DNA of 64,000 nt from Takakia lepidozioides (Eukaryota; Streptophyta; Takakiopsida; Takakiales; Takakiaceae). A program made the position numbers and the translations under genes. Position 1 is the first letter of the stretch, and every line of letters begins with the position of its first letter. The stretch covers positions 40,484,001 through 40,548,000 of the forward strand of contig CM060731.1 in NCBI GenBank assembly GCA_030704615.1. The letters run 5' to 3'. A model generated the notes under the pieces. That model did not search any database. It had not been told where the DNA came from and worked only from the letters and a program-made list of their open reading frames with translations. Below are positions 32,777-45,660 of the stretch, piece after piece.

Positions 32777-35700
32777 CTATGCTGTTGCTAGTTGCTGTGA
32801 GTTTGCTACCAATCGAGACGGTGGGGAGACCTCCCAGCTAGTCATAGAGCCATCCACAAAGTCGTAGTACCAACCATGAAGCGACAACTGACCATCCTTG
32901 AAGCGCTCCTCTAGCCATGGGAAGGTCAGCAAGTTCCCCAGCGACACATTGATTGATTCCTGCAGATAAGTGTTCCAGCTCAGACTTGACTTGAAAAGAC
33001 AAAGGAAAAAGACTCAAGCCAGGGAAGCTTCAACTAAATTCCCTCGAAGGATTGTTACTGCCTCTAGATCCATCATGGGTAGTGGTAAGCTTGTCTCGAA
33101 TGTTACCAGGCTGCCACCAGAGATTGCCGCTTTCATTCTAGACATTAGGCCCGGTGACACACACACACTAGCATACAACCACTTCGCATGGACACGGTCA
33201 TTTCCATCAAATCCCATAATCCCCAATAACTCAAGGAGATGTCTGATTCTCAAATGAGATGTCGTGATCAGTCCATGGGTCGAATGATGATGTTCAGAGA
33301 TGTTATACTTTAAATGTTTTAGTGGGGTTTAGTCACAATTGCTGGAAAGAAACAGAAGTTATCACCTCAACCATGTGATGTTGTAGGGAAGAGTAAATGG
33401 TGGCTTTTTATCCTCGACATCTCTCATGTTCTCTCCTCCTTTTAGTCAGCAATTCAGTTTGAAACTGGTCAAATATCCACCGTCTTCCATTGGAAAATGA
33501 CATGCACAATGGCTGTTAAGCTAATCCTCGTACACACACACACACACACACCTCTCTCTCTCTCCCCATGGACGACTAGCCCGGAAAAGCGGGGAGCCTG
33601 TAGTGGAAGCCTGTAGTTTTAAAAGTGATATGTCATAAGAAAAACCAGTAAACAATGGGGAAGACTTAAGGAAGCATCAAGAGCAAGAATTGAGCAAGGC
33701 AGGCAAAGGCAAGAATTGCATAAAATCATACATACTTGCTCACAGAAGCGGCATTGCTCTTTAAAAGTTTGGTCAGGGCACGCGTCTAGAGTGCGGGCCT
33801 TTGCTGGCAATGCAATCTTCATCCACCTACCTATGAAGTCACTGTCACAACCACAAAGCAGCACGCACAATGGATGGTTTACAAAATGCAACCGGCGAAA
33901 TGGTAGATGTAGGTTGATATAAGCCATGGCCAGAACAAGAGCCCCCTGAAAGGTCCAAGGTCACATCATCCCTCCTCTGACCTCTCTCTAGAAATTCTCC
34001 ACATGTACTAGACAGTAATTTGAGAAATCGGATCATGTTAAACCGCCCAAAACAAGCAAATCTATAGAGACAAAGAATGGTCATTTGAGAAGAAAACGGA
34101 TAACACTGAACTGTAAACGAAGAAACACCCAACAGACACCCAACACCCAGTAAGAATATCGGGGTGACAGAAGGCACCTGCTAAAGTCAGACCTCTGCAT
34201 AAGGGCTTTTACACCTCCACAACTGCTGTGTCCAAGTACAATTATATGCTCCACCTATCGACATCAATCCATATCCATGCTTGTTAAACCACCATTCTGG
34301 ATAAAATATGCCTCAAGTGACATTCAGAAGTGTCTGATGACGCTTTGATCCTAATAATTTAAGCGTAATTCATCCCAACCCAGATTAGAACACTCTCAGA
34401 GCACTTATACAGACCTGAAGACCTGTGACAGCAAATTCGAGAGCAGCACTTGTTCCGTGGTATACTCCCTGCATGACAGAGAGCCCAGACATCCGTGCCT
34501 TTCAATTATTCTGCAGCCGGAGGGCAACCAAGATGTGCCTATTTAATATGTTAAGTAGGGAGGTGAAATCCATGCTACACATTACACTGTTATTGTCCAT
34601 CCTCTAAGAACATACACATACACCACAACTTTATGAAACTTTAGAGAGGGGACATGTACACAGACCTCTTTCTCCTGAGGGGGAACCAGGTTTGCAACAT
34701 TGCGCAATGTGAAAACCTCACCAGGTTCCAGTCCCATTAGCAATGTGGGGCAAACCCGAGAATCACAGCACGCGATGACCATCACCTACATCACATCCGA
34801 CCTACAAGTTAGTCTCTTTTTGCTGCCTCCATGCTTGAATGCAGCTTGATTAGCTTGTTGGTAGGACTCGAAGTCCACCACGATAATTGTCATCAACATC
34901 TATGGATACTACATCCACCAAGTATCCAACAGATGGCCTAATGGTTAGGACACAAGGCCGCATTACAAGTGGTAGTGGTTTGCATGTTGGATGTCACAGC
35001 CATAGAAAGGGGGAATCGGGGTCAACCAAGCACTTAATGTGTGGCTACCTAGCGACCAAGAGTTGGGCGACTGCGTTGCCCCGAAATCTTGCGACTTGAA
35101 AGGTGTCCACCACTTGCGATTATGTAAGTTCGATCTTTCCGTTTGAATCATAAGCTGTATCAAGGTCACCTCAAGGGCTGCTCATTGAACATTAACTTCA
35201 GGCCATTTGGGACCACCAACATCCGGACTCAAGAGTATGAGATACAGATCTGGTGTGACGAAAATGTAAGCTACTCGTACAAAGTAATTCGAAAGATAAA
35301 CAAAGCGATATGACTCGTCATTGCCGTGCAACAACAGAGTTCATGCACTCCTATATCAATCGGAAGAGAAATACCTTCGGCTGTTGGGAGGCTGCCAGCT
35401 TTGAAAACAGCTCCGTCTCCTTGCTGATCGTATCACGCCGCATCATGAGAACACATGCAACGTAGTCGTAAGGAAATGATCCCCGTGCTCACCTACTGTT
35501 CAGCTTTTTTGTTTCTAGCTGTTCGTCCAAGGAATTCTGATTGTACGCTGGCAACTAGTTCCCTATTTCGTTTGGCGTCCCCCGATTGAATGCTGTGGAG
35601 ATTAAGAAAATTTGCTGACTGGTAGGAAGTGAGTCCCGAAGGAACGGAGACAGAGTGCATCCAATCAATTACTTGACGACACTAAAATGTAAACTTGTGC

Positions 35701-36225
35701 TGCAACTTAAGTTCAGAATGTACACAAAACCAGGGAGAACCAGAGTCGAGGAATTTCCGGCAACCACTTTCACGATGTTCAAGGAACATATACCCACTTG
35801 AATTTCTCCTCCTTGAAGTGGACGAACCCTTGCTTGAGTCGATGGAGGACAGGAGATTCCGATGGACCCGGCTCTGGCAAAGAGTGGTTTCCATCGATTA
35901 CTACCGGGTCTGTCAGTTCGTATGCTCCCAACGTTTGCTGCTTGCTAGTCACTCCATCACCTCCAACTGCCGCTGCTGCAAGACTCGATCCAACGATCCG
36001 ATCACCCTTCATAGCCAAATTTAATCTCGTGACACGAGCACTTTTCGATATGCATCTATACCTGCCTGGTCTGTATGCACTCTGATCTGAGGTGCACCAT
36101 GGTGAACTACTTACCGGACCCACAGATCGAAATGTAAGAGGTCCACAACAAGAATTCAGATCCCTACGAATAGTAGAACGGGGAAGGAAAGAGGAGTATG
36201 CTCGGGAGACCTCCAATTGGAACAT
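32777..36225 (-). CDS. beta carbonic anhydrase, plastid-type
   Basis: The enzyme interconverts CO2 and bicarbonate using zinc. Seven exons (36225-35798, 35423-35375, 34785-34666, 34468-34415, 34254-34193, 33841-33736 and 32959-32777) have GT-AG introns and compatible phases. They sum to 1002 nt, that is 333 residues and a stop, the usual length of plant plastid forms. ACCDSRV (exon 3) holds the Cys ligand and the Asp-Arg dyad, and GHSSCGG (exon 5) holds the His and Cys ligands. [34 protein letters not shown] and [14 protein letters not shown] match the plant family. The first about 80 residues are Ser/Arg-rich and fit a chloroplast transit peptide. The start is the first ATG of exon 1; the codons after Met have no family support, so a downstream start is possible. 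Introns hold only simple repeats. Confidence 0.95.
33532..33574. repeat. (CA)n(CT)n microsatellite
   Basis: A compound dinucleotide repeat inside the last intron of the carbonic anhydrase gene. Confidence 0.95.
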
Positions 36226-37560
36226 TGTTCCACTTCGATCTCACTGGCCCCCTCTTCTCACAAGTACCTCAGGGAGTTTGCTGAAAGTGGAAAGGGAGAG
36301 AGAAAACTTGTAGTCCTCCTGCAGATAAGATAAAAAGATAAAGTTTCTCTAACGTCCACTGAATTTACTGCTCAACACACAGAGTGGGATTGGTGAGACC
36401 CACCTTGAATATGGGACCGTGCACTTATGCATGAGACCTTTCAGTCATGTGTTTGACTGCAAGCTCAAAAAAGTTTGAAATAAATGTACCCCTCTATACT
36501 TTGCAAGAGCTGCCACTGCCCTCTTTATTTGTCTTTCTGTTCTTGGGTATCTGCTAGCTAGGACCTTTGTCTGGCATCCTTCTAGGACACGTGGCACCCA
36601 TCCAGGCAGAGGTGGTTGGCTATGGGTTAGTCCGCCACATAGGTACATGTGCCAGTTTTTCTCATATTTTACATCCACATGGTTTTGTTTTGTTATTTTT
36701 GTTATTTTAAGGGGTTATATATAGATATATATATTGGAAGGGACCACCCGGTCCTCACAAATCAGGCCCCTTCAATATAGTTGTTGTGTGGATATGTTGT
36801 TTCAAACATATCCACCATATAAGAAAATTTATTTTGTCCCACCCTCCAGGTATACTGTATTTTCCAAATTTATGTTTATCCCCTGGGTAAGGGTATATTA
36901 CAGTGTTGTGCGGGTAGTGTCTTTTTAAGGATCCCCTGGGGTTCGGGTTCAGGTTTTCTTTTGGAACCAAGTTCGGGTCCGGATCCAGGGTTTTGAAATT
37001 TGAAAAATCTTCAGGTCCGGGTTTTTCAACACGGACTCGGGTCCGGGTAGTTGCTGGGAAATATTAGCAAGTCCACAGGTTCGAATCCAGGTCCTAAGTA
37101 GTTGATTAAATAATTTTAATTCAGGATAAAAAAAAATTGGCTGGAAAAAAATTCCTAATAATGAATTTTACTTTAAGACACATTCCTTCAAAATATACCA
37201 TGAATATATATTCTTCATTTAGCACAAGAATTGAACTAGAATTTGAGTTCCATTCTTCAATATCAATTCTTAAACATGTTAAGAATAGTCACATCGGCAT
37301 AGGCTACCCTAGAGGTCGCACTTGGGCCTCGACATAGGAGACACACTTGGATACATAGGAGATTGCGCTTGGGCTTAGACGACACTTGGGCCAACGGCAC
37401 AGGCTACCCTAGTGTGGCCAGGGGACAAGTAATAGGCACCACTGTAGCAGCAAGCCCCACCAAGTTCTAGCCAAGTAGTAATGGCCACATACCACTTCAA
37501 AAGTGGTTGTGTCTCAAACATTTGTAAGTTAGAGTGCGAGTATGTCATATTTGTTTGTCC
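36226..37560. other. intergenic, no gene recognised
   Basis: This is the promoter side of the carbonic anhydrase gene. A GGTTCGGGTTC/GGGTCCGG-rich low-complexity stretch lies at about 36936-37090, and a TATA-like ATATATATAG near 36715-36732. No coding sequence is supported. Confidence 0.4.
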
Positions 37561-37860
37561 ATTTGTACCCTAAACCCTTACCCTTACCGTAAAACCCATT
37601 GTACTACCCTAGTTACACCCCCAAACCTTATTGTACTACCATGTTACCTCTATCCAATGTTTCATGTTCTTTTAATATTTTCTTTTATTGGATAAGGTAC
37701 GATAGAGTGGTTATAGGGAAATAAATTCTATATACGTTTATTAGTTCTGGCGAGTGCAAGTCTTCCATATTTATTTGTCCATTTGTACCCTAAACCCAAA
37801 CCCTAAACCCTTACTCCTGCCGTAAATCCAAAACCTTATTGTATAGTTGATTGTGTAATA
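37561..37860. repeat. degenerate telomere-like repeats within a duplicated segment
   Basis: TTTGTCCATTTGTACCCTAAACCC occurs in near-identical form at about 37553 and 37778, each followed by CCTAAACCC/CCCTTAC variants and a CCTTATTGTA phrase. The plant-type telomere unit CCCTAAA is recognisable in both and again near 38825. This is an interstitial array, not a chromosome end. Confidence 0.6.
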
Positions 37861-38068
37861 TCATTCGACTTTGAAGTGGACGTTCAATGAATTGTTGAGT
37901 ACTGCAACTCCAGAAGCAGTAGTTCAATGTCAATTGGAGATCTTATATGAGACATTTTGAAATAGCAAGTATGACATCATCTGCAAATTCACAAAGTTCA
38001 TTGAAACATTACACCATAATATTATTAATATTTGAATTAATATTAATTCAATAATATATTAAGTTTGG

Positions 38069-38452
38069 TAAGCCTTATGGCAGCCTACGGGCATCAAGGG
38101 TTTTAATTATTTTCCCTTCAATAATTCGAATAAATTAACCAGGGCCACTGCCTCTGTACCTTAAACAAAAAAATAAAAAAAATTGGGCCGGATTTAAACC
38201 AAAAATCTGGAATTAGTTAAAATTGGGTTTCTACTTACCCTAAACCTTAGAACCTTATTCAATTGTACTAAATATGTTATACTTAGTTATACTTTATTTT
38301 CAGCTTTAGGTTATACTAACACATTGATTCACTACCTTTTTTATTTTTATTTTGATGAATAGGGGACGGCGGCCCTGGTAGGAACTTTATTAGAATTATT
38401 GAAGGGAAAAAAAATTAAAACGCTTTGATGCCCGAAAGCTGCCATAAGGCTT
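38069..38452. mobile_element. MITE-like element with about 80-bp terminal inverted repeats
   Basis: The left end AGCCTTATGGCAGC (38071 onward) continues through a CGGGCATCAAGG-like stretch, TTTTAATT, CCCTTCAATAATTC and AATAAA to CAGGGCC (about 38150). It is mirrored by the right end (about 38375-38450) read on the opposite strand. The dinucleotide TA flanks both ends (38069-38070 and 38451-38452). A length of about 380 bp and no coding capacity suit a TA-targeting MITE. Confidence 0.65.
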
Positions 38453-38459
38453 AACACAC

Positions 38460-39640
38460 GGAAACCCTGACGGATATCCCGAAGAACCACCACTTACTGT
38501 GCGACTGACAGTGAAGGACAAGAAGATAACCTCTAGAACGAGTGTCCTAGATAATACATGGGGATTTCCCAATGCCCAGAGTCAAGAGACTCATCGAACC
38601 AAACTAGGCCTAGGGTGAAAGGCCTAACGTGAGAGTAATTAGAGAGGAGAGAAGTGAGGCAAGAGTGACCAATCTATCTGTGGAATAACTTGGTCTTCGC
38701 TGGTGCCCTGATATGCTTCCAGTTCACATCCGATTTTTCGAACTCCGGGGAAGCAAGAGGAGGGATTTGTGATGTTGCCATTGAGCTGGGATTTCCTTTG
38801 GCCAAACACATAATTTGTTTTTTTCAACCCTAAACCCTATCTCAAATGTACTAAGCTCTTACAATTTATTTTTGGTTTTGGTTTATGCTAGGTTCTAGTG
38901 CGATTGAGTAACCATGTTGACTAGCACAACCGGAACCGGCTCAATAAAACAAAACCGGAATCGAATGAACCGTCTCTTGAAATAATTGGGGAACCGAAAC
39001 CGAAGGTTCTGGTATAGTAGTATACTCCCATAATACGAATATTGGGCGCGTATTGCCTTTGGCAATACCAGCCGGTCCGGTTATTAACCCTAGTATTGGA
39101 ATTGCCAATACCAGCCAGGTCGGTTATTCAATACCCTTGGTTGATACCCAGCCAGACCCTATATACCAGTCCAACACTGGTAATTATCTGTCAATTACCC
39201 TCCACTTATATTCTAATGGCGGATAAGTAAAATCACCGGGTCCTATTTTAGTTAAATAATTATACCCCCGGCCTAATGATAGATAAAGGCCACTGCAATT
39301 TGCTAAAATCTCAAAATTAATGGAGATTCACACATAATGGATATCAGGGTCAGTACTCCATTTTGTAGTTACTACTCCAGTGTATCTAGTCATCCACACC
39401 TTGCCAAAAACCTGACATTCCTGCCAACACACTGCTCGAATTTGGGCTGAAGTCAATATACCAGATTCTGGAATGTTGTTTTTGACATCTGGCTTTGCTC
39501 TAGTAGAATCTGAAAGCGTAACTTTCCGATTGTCAACTTGGTTTTGACTTCAGACTTCAAACATGCATTCATTTGAAAGCACATCTTTCTTCTTTTGAAG
39601 TGACGCCAACAACTCACACAACACCACTCCTGGAAAGCCC
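38460..39640. other. intergenic, no gene recognised
   Basis: AT-rich sequence with short repeated phrases such as AATACCAGCC(A)GGTC near 39065-39130. It ends at the 3' side of the mitochondrial carrier gene. Confidence 0.4.
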
Positions 39641-39644
39641 CTTG

Positions 39645-42600
39645 CTATCTGTATTGATGCATGAGATACTCCAGGGCCAAATGATATGTGCCCACTAGAG
39701 CAGCAGCAGCAAGGCCTTGTTGAGCTGTACCGATGCCGAGTCCTCTCCACAACAAAGGCTCATCAAATGGAGAGATCCCTGCTGTTCGCTGGAACCAGCT
39801 GCCAGTCTTGATCCATTTCAGTAACTTCCTCTCCATTGCAACAAACTGCAATCATAATTGCCCATACAAAGAGAATGAAGGCAAGGACATCAAACAAGGT
39901 CAAGATTTGGCTAGGAAAATATGCCAGTTAATATTGCTGCACAAACACATCCCTTACTACTAAGACCAGTGATCAATGGCCTGCAAGCTCTGCTTCTGTC
40001 CCTTTAAAAGAAAAAGACAGTGTGCCAATGTGTTGATTGACAGAACTGATATTGGTACCTCTGACCACTTCCCGGTTTGGACTGAGATCAAAAGGTGTTT
40101 TCCCAACACCAAGAGATCTGTGAAACGTTCAATTCGGGGGCGCATAGAAAAATTCCATAATGAAGAGGTCAAGGCTGAGTATGTCCAGGCCTTGCAAGAG
40201 GCTCTCCCTCATTTTGTCCACTTGCTCCAAGAACTTCAGTCTCGCTCTGACAACGCAAGAAATGAAGTCGAAAGAGCAGTGGACTGGTAATGACAAGAGA
40301 TTCTGGTTGGCCCTTCAACATTTGTACAAGCCGAAAAACGGTCAGCAAGTACAAGCGCTGAAGACTACTAAAGGTGCAGTGGTGACTTCATCAGTTGACA
40401 TTGTCAAAACCTTTGAAACTCACTACAGTATCCTTGGCAGAACTTCTAGGTCTGACAGTGAGGGGTTTTCTGATGAATGGAGGGACACAGTTGGAAAACT
40501 GTTCCTATGATTCAAAACAGCCGATGAACTGGAGTATATTTCAATGGCTTATAACGCTCCCATTAGTTCTTCTGAGATTGTGGAAGCAATTGAAAATTTA
40601 AACGGATATAAAGCTGGTGGACCTGATGGCATAGTCAACGAGCTTATCAAGCACGGTGGCGATCCCATGATAGAGGCCCTAGTTCTCCTCTTTAACCTTA
40701 TCTGGAAGACTGAAATGATCCCCTTTCGCTGGCGACAGGGGGTCATTGTCAATCTATACAAGAAGGGTGACAGAGAAGAACCGGGGGACTACCGTGGCAT
40801 CACGCTCCTCAATGCTGTTGGCAAGACATTCTGCAGAGTTATAAGTACTCGTCTCGAGGTTAATCTGGAGTCTAGAGGTTGTTTCCACGAAGGCCAAGCT
40901 GTCTTTCGGCGAAACAGGGGCTGTGTGGATCATATCTTCACTCTAAGCCAGATTATCCAGGGAAGGAAAAAAGAAGGGAAACCCACTTATGTTTTTTCCT
41001 GGATGTCAAAAAGGCTTATGACACAGAGTGGAGAGATGGCCTGTGGTTCCGCCTCTGGTCTTGTGGGATCAAGGGAAAGATGTGGAGAGTTGTCCACAAC
41101 TTGTATGCTCACACCAAAAGCTGTGTCACTGTTAATGGACAGAAGTCCAACTTCTTTGACATAGACCAAGGTGTAGCTCAAGGATGTACTCTCTCTCCTC
41201 TGCTCTTCAATGTTATCATCAATCAACTCCTCGAGGATGTGGCGAGTGAGGGATTTGGGTTAAGGGTGGGCTATACCACCATACCAGCCCTTATGTTTGC
41301 GGATGACTTCGCAGGCATAGGGGAGACTCCAACCAATCTCCAGGAGTTGATTGATTGCACGAAGAGATACTTTGATCTTTGGGGGCTAGAGGCTAATGTC
41401 AATGTGCAGTGGTAGCATTCAACGACAGAGGAGAGGGAGGAAGTGATCTTAAGGGGCAGTGGGGTAGCCAAGAGATCCCGGCCCTCCCTTCCTACACTTA
41501 CCTGGGCATTGAGTTTTCCTCCAATTGTAATTGGGATGCACATATCCGGAAAGTTGTTCAAACTGGCAAGGGCAAAGCTCTGGGGCTCACTAAATTTTTC
41601 CACTGCAGAGGGGTCAACTCTGAGGTTAAGAAAACCATTCTTTGTCGCGTTGTTAGACCTGCCTTGGAGTACGGATCTGCAATATGGGTTGATAACTCCA
41701 ACCAGGCTAAGTCTCTAGAATCCATTCAAGTGGGGGTGCTTAAGGAGTGCATGCCAGCATGCTCCAAAACAGCCAATGTGGCTGTTCGGGGTGAGTTTGG
41801 CATTCCATCCTTAAGCTCCCGACAAGATGAATTCAAGGTCAGATGGTGGGGTCAGCTGCAACATATGTCCAACACCAGATATCCTAAGTTAATTGTCTCT
41901 ATATCTTGGAAACAGGACCGCCCTGTCAAACAGGCTAAGTCCGGGCAGAAGAGAGTAGAAGAGATTCTCAAGGACCTGGATCTGGATCCGCAAGTCTTGA
42001 CCCTGCTGGATAAATCTGACTTAGAGGCCATGTCTGTTGCCATGAAATTGTCTGATGAAAATGAAGTTAGGCAGAAAACTTCCCTGAACTTGTTTCCAGT
42101 CTGTGACATGGGGGAGGACATCTTGGATGACCTCAAGGGTCTACCCACTCTCGGCACTAGACTGAAATTTAAACTCAGGGCAGGAAGCCTACCTTTGAAC
42201 AGCAAACAGAAGCAGAGAGGAAAGGGAGAGTGCAATTGTCCGTTGTGTGGGCAACCTGAAGACAGTATTCATTTTCTGATACACTGTCCGGGGTTCTCTC
42301 ACCAAAGAGACGCTCTCTTCAAATCCATCAAGGGAATTGTGCCTGTACCTCTGTTTACCAACTTTGAAAGTCTCGCCAAAAGCCCAGGCCCTTCTGAGGC
42401 CTAGTTTTTTGGCAAATCACACACAGCAGATTGATGCTTGTGTGAAGGGTTTCTAGAGGATATCTGGAAAACCCAGATTAATTCTATATATGAAGGTAAG
42501 TCTTACTACCAACGTCAGCCCCTGACAGAGGTAGGTTCTGTCCCTTTTGTTTCCGCTCAAACTGGGCGCGGGGTCAATGGCCACAAGGCTACGGCAAACA

Positions 42601-44813
42601 ACGTCTTATGAATCCATTCTTCAAAAGAAAAACTTGGAAAAATGTACGGGTGTTACCTGAGGAAGGACAGTAGCTTGAGTCCTAGTCATAGCAGTGTCGA
42701 GTGTATGAGATGCAACTGCAGCTCCAGACCCAGCAAGACCAGCGGTCACACTCAGTTGCCATGGTTTTAATGGATCCACTTCTTCGAGAGTGCTGGTGAC
42801 CACACAGATGGCCCATTGCATGCAGTGAGTCTTTGCCTCCTTGTACAGGGGCTACATGTAAGACATTATAAGAATGAAAGCATACCATGCCAGCATGAAA
42901 ATTCACACAATTGCTCCTTCTCCAATTCTGTATCTTGTTCTAGGTGTGTGCTGCACCTCGCCTTCTTCACCTATCCTATGAGTACACACTCATAACAAGA
43001 GCATGCCATCAAAAGCCAAGCAGATGACCTGGGTGGGTGATCCATGTGAAATGCCTTCCACTCCAGCACAAGATCACACAGAAAATGCCAACTGCCAAAG
43101 AAAACTCCACCATACGACGCATCTCGAAATAACCCTGACCGCAGCCCTCTCCAGAGCACATTCGACCCTTCTAGTTGAATTGCCCCCCTGAGGCCCACTA
43201 CATCTCCAACAAGTGGTGGCTTCCCAGAGCCTGTTGCCAACCAAGGATAGTCTTGGAGAGCCGCAACCATGTTTGGGTGCTTTGCTGGTAGGCCAGCAAA
43301 GCAACTGCCAACCTGAGTCCAGCGAGCCTTGTTCAGTGCACGAGTTAAGCTCAGGTCTGGAGCTGGGGTGACACGTGCCACCTGGGCTCGCAATTTGAGG
43401 AAGTCAAAAGGAGCGGCTATCAAAGACTCTAAAGACCCTGCAAACAGGCCTGCAAGACAAGCTTCTGATACTGTGACATAGCTGTAGCTTCGCCCATCTG
43501 CCATACATGCCACGAAACATCTGTTATTACATCTCTACCTCTTCCAATCAGTTGTTGGTTAGTCTTTTCCCCTGCCTCCATACTCCTCCCTTCTTACTCT
43601 ACATCTCCCATACGCTGACTGCAATACATGCACATGCAAGTTCCTGCAGAGCACACATTTGTCAACTGCATAAATGTAAGTACATAGCTGACTGTATTTA
43701 TGAATGTGAGATCAGTTTGCCAAGCATGGATGCAATATTTCGCTTCCACTCAGCTGATCAAAAACACTAAGAACACAGGAGGAAATATTGTGAAATAATG
43801 AAGTAAAAAACCAAACCACCATCGCCCACCTCAAAACTCCACACATATCATGATACACAATTTACAAACATGACATCACACTGGACCTACCAGAACCCCG
43901 ACCCATACGTAATTTAGAAGACTATCTTCACTAGAGAAGCCAACAACACATCCCCCAAAGAAGAAGGAGCGTGGGTGAAATTGACCAGTAATGAAGGCTG
44001 AGCTGAGCTCATATACTCCAAAACGTACGCCTAGCACAGGCAATCTTCCCAGCAGCTGCCACCCTACCCCTCCATACAGCCCTGCAACAGACAATTAAAC
44101 ATTAGAAAGTAATCAAATCCAAAAGAATATTCATACTGAGCAGGCAACACTATGACCTATTGCCCGCGCATTGTAAATTCACCACTTCTCTGGTCACTGA
44201 ATGGACTGTTGTTGGGATACAGAAAGGAGTGATTTGATCTCTTTCTGTTTGTCAGATACCCCTAGTGGGCTCAACCCCCAGAGTTCTCTGCGAGAAATCA
44301 ATGACTGGCTCTTTCCCTCGCAAACAGATTTCAAATTCCCCACCCACGTGCAGATTCTTCAGGTGACACCAGCTTTGGACTCCAGAGATAAGGAAGGTAG
44401 CAAAAATGATGATCAGAGATAACTAACCTGCCAGCCCAACACCCGAGGAGCTCCGAACTCCGGCCACCAACGTTGCCAGGTTCAAGTGTCCGCCAATATT
44501 GCCCAACGGCATGCCTACCAAGCTTTTTTCTGCATTTGCAGTCACCTGTTACCAACAACCATCATGTGACAATTCGCACCAATCTCAATCCCAAATAGCA
44601 CCCGCACAACCGATCGAGATCTCACTTGCAACCGTCTCTTTAAACGAACAACAACCAGAGAAGAGAGAGAACCTGAAGAAGCGACTTGACAGTGTCAAGC
44701 GGGTAAGAGAGGGCAGCTTCGGAAGCCACTGCTACAGCGGCCGCTAGCCCATGCCTAGCCACCAGCGATGTCCTGTAATCATCTTTCTTGTACCGCACTT
44801 TTGCCACAGCCAT
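39645..44813 (-). CDS. mitochondrial carrier family (SLC25-like) protein
   Basis: It is predicted to be an inner-membrane transporter with three homologous repeats and six membrane helices; the substrate is unknown. Six exons (44813-44673, 44545-44428, 44081-43986, 43497-43029, 42792-42657 and 39845-39645) have GT-AG introns and matching phases. They total 1161 nt, or 386 residues and a stop. Carrier signatures PxDxxK are visible in repeat 1 (SYPLDTVKSLLQ, exon 1) and repeat 2 (PFDFLKLRAQ, exon 4). Repeat 3 has the divergent SHTLDTAMTRTQ. WRGLGIGTAQQG near the C-terminus matches a plant carrier subfamily I recall from Arabidopsis, but I cannot name the locus with certainty. The ATG at 44813 has no upstream coding exon in sight. 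The last intron (39846-42656) holds an antisense LINE. Confidence 0.92.
39964..42480 (+). mobile_element. 5'-truncated LINE (non-LTR retrotransposon) in the carrier gene intron
   Basis: Fragments in shifting frames encode the end of an APE-type endonuclease (GTSDHFPVW near 40050) and a linker. A reverse transcriptase follows, with GPDGIVNELIK, YRGITLLN, DVKKAYDTEWR, QGCTLSPLLFN and the catalytic FADDFAGIG near 41299-41320. The C-terminal domain (41409-42404) is one open frame containing a CPLCGQPEDSIHFLIHC zinc-binding motif (about 42236-42286). There is no complete endonuclease, so the copy is 5'-truncated. It is inserted in antisense relative to the host gene. At least three frameshifts make it inactive as read. 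Confidence 0.9.
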
Positions 44814-45244
44814 CACAGCCCTAAATCCTTATTCAATAGAAAGGAAGGCGAGGACGGAGAATGTTCCTCAAGAACACTCCCCAAAGAGTTGGACCACTTC
44901 GCAAAAGAAGTTTGCCATCACATCAGTAGCCAGGCTCCACTGAGGCTTCTGGATAGCTTCTCTTTCATCCGTGATGGGGTTGCTCTTGTTGTTACGGTGC
45001 AAGCCAAGCTATGGTGCCTCTTGAAAGTTAGGTATTTCGACCTGAGTCATCCAAGATCAGGTTGAGTCATGAATACAATGTTTGCCTGCTGTTGTAACAG
45101 GGGTGGAACCGTTGTTTGCACGGATGAATTCAGACACAGAAGTTGACACTGGATACAACCTGCTAAGGGAGGGCTAGTAGACCCAAAGCATCATTTTTTT
45201 TGTGAAATCCCTCACGCTGGTAGCTTTCCTTCTGATCATCCGCC
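44814..45244. other. intergenic, upstream of carrier gene
   Basis: About 430 bp between the carrier gene start and a divergent coding-like exon. It could hold a shared promoter. No clear motif is seen. Confidence 0.35.
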
Positions 45245-45660
45245 TTGCCGAGAAGGCGGAAGGAACGTATGATAGCTGCCTCTCAGGCAGAGCTCAAATC
45301 AGCTGCACTGGAACTCCTGAGAGAAAGCAACATAATGTTGGTCTGTGGAATCACCCATGTTGTGAGTTTCCTGGTGGTGCTTGCTCTTCATGTTGCTAGG
45401 ACTAACCATGACCAAACAGCATTGACCAAGGAAGTCAATGACTTGCAAATGTCAGTCCTGCAGAAGGAAGCAAAGGAGTATTGGGGACTGGTGGAGGACC
45501 TGTTCCTGCTGCCGCAGGTTGTGGGTTCAGCTCTGTGGGTTGTGAACGGGGGACCCCTTCATGTCAGGTTAAATTGAATTTACGATGCTACGAGATAGGC
45601 TCCGCACACCTCCCTTCAACCCATACTCCAGTATGGCATTGGGCAAGAAGGAGACCTAGG
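45245..45660 (+). pseudogene. orphan exon resembling the C-terminal region of plant DUF2921 proteins
   Basis: An open segment encodes MIAASQAELKSAALELLRES, then a hydrophobic helix (MLVCGITHVVSFLVVLAL), then KEYWGLVEDLFLLPQVVG and ALWVVNGGPLHV. The spacing, with LLPQVVG after a transmembrane helix and a further FNPY in another frame near 45617-45628, recalls the plant DUF2921 membrane protein family as I remember it. No preceding exons with the large N-terminal domain are visible. The piece may be a decayed remnant or one exon of a gene whose rest was lost or moved. The family call is weak. Confidence 0.33.

Noticed and set aside
36080-36120. 28-bp GT-AG intron in the first exon of the carbonic anhydrase gene
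   Set aside because: It is too short for a spliceosomal intron, and the exon is open without it.
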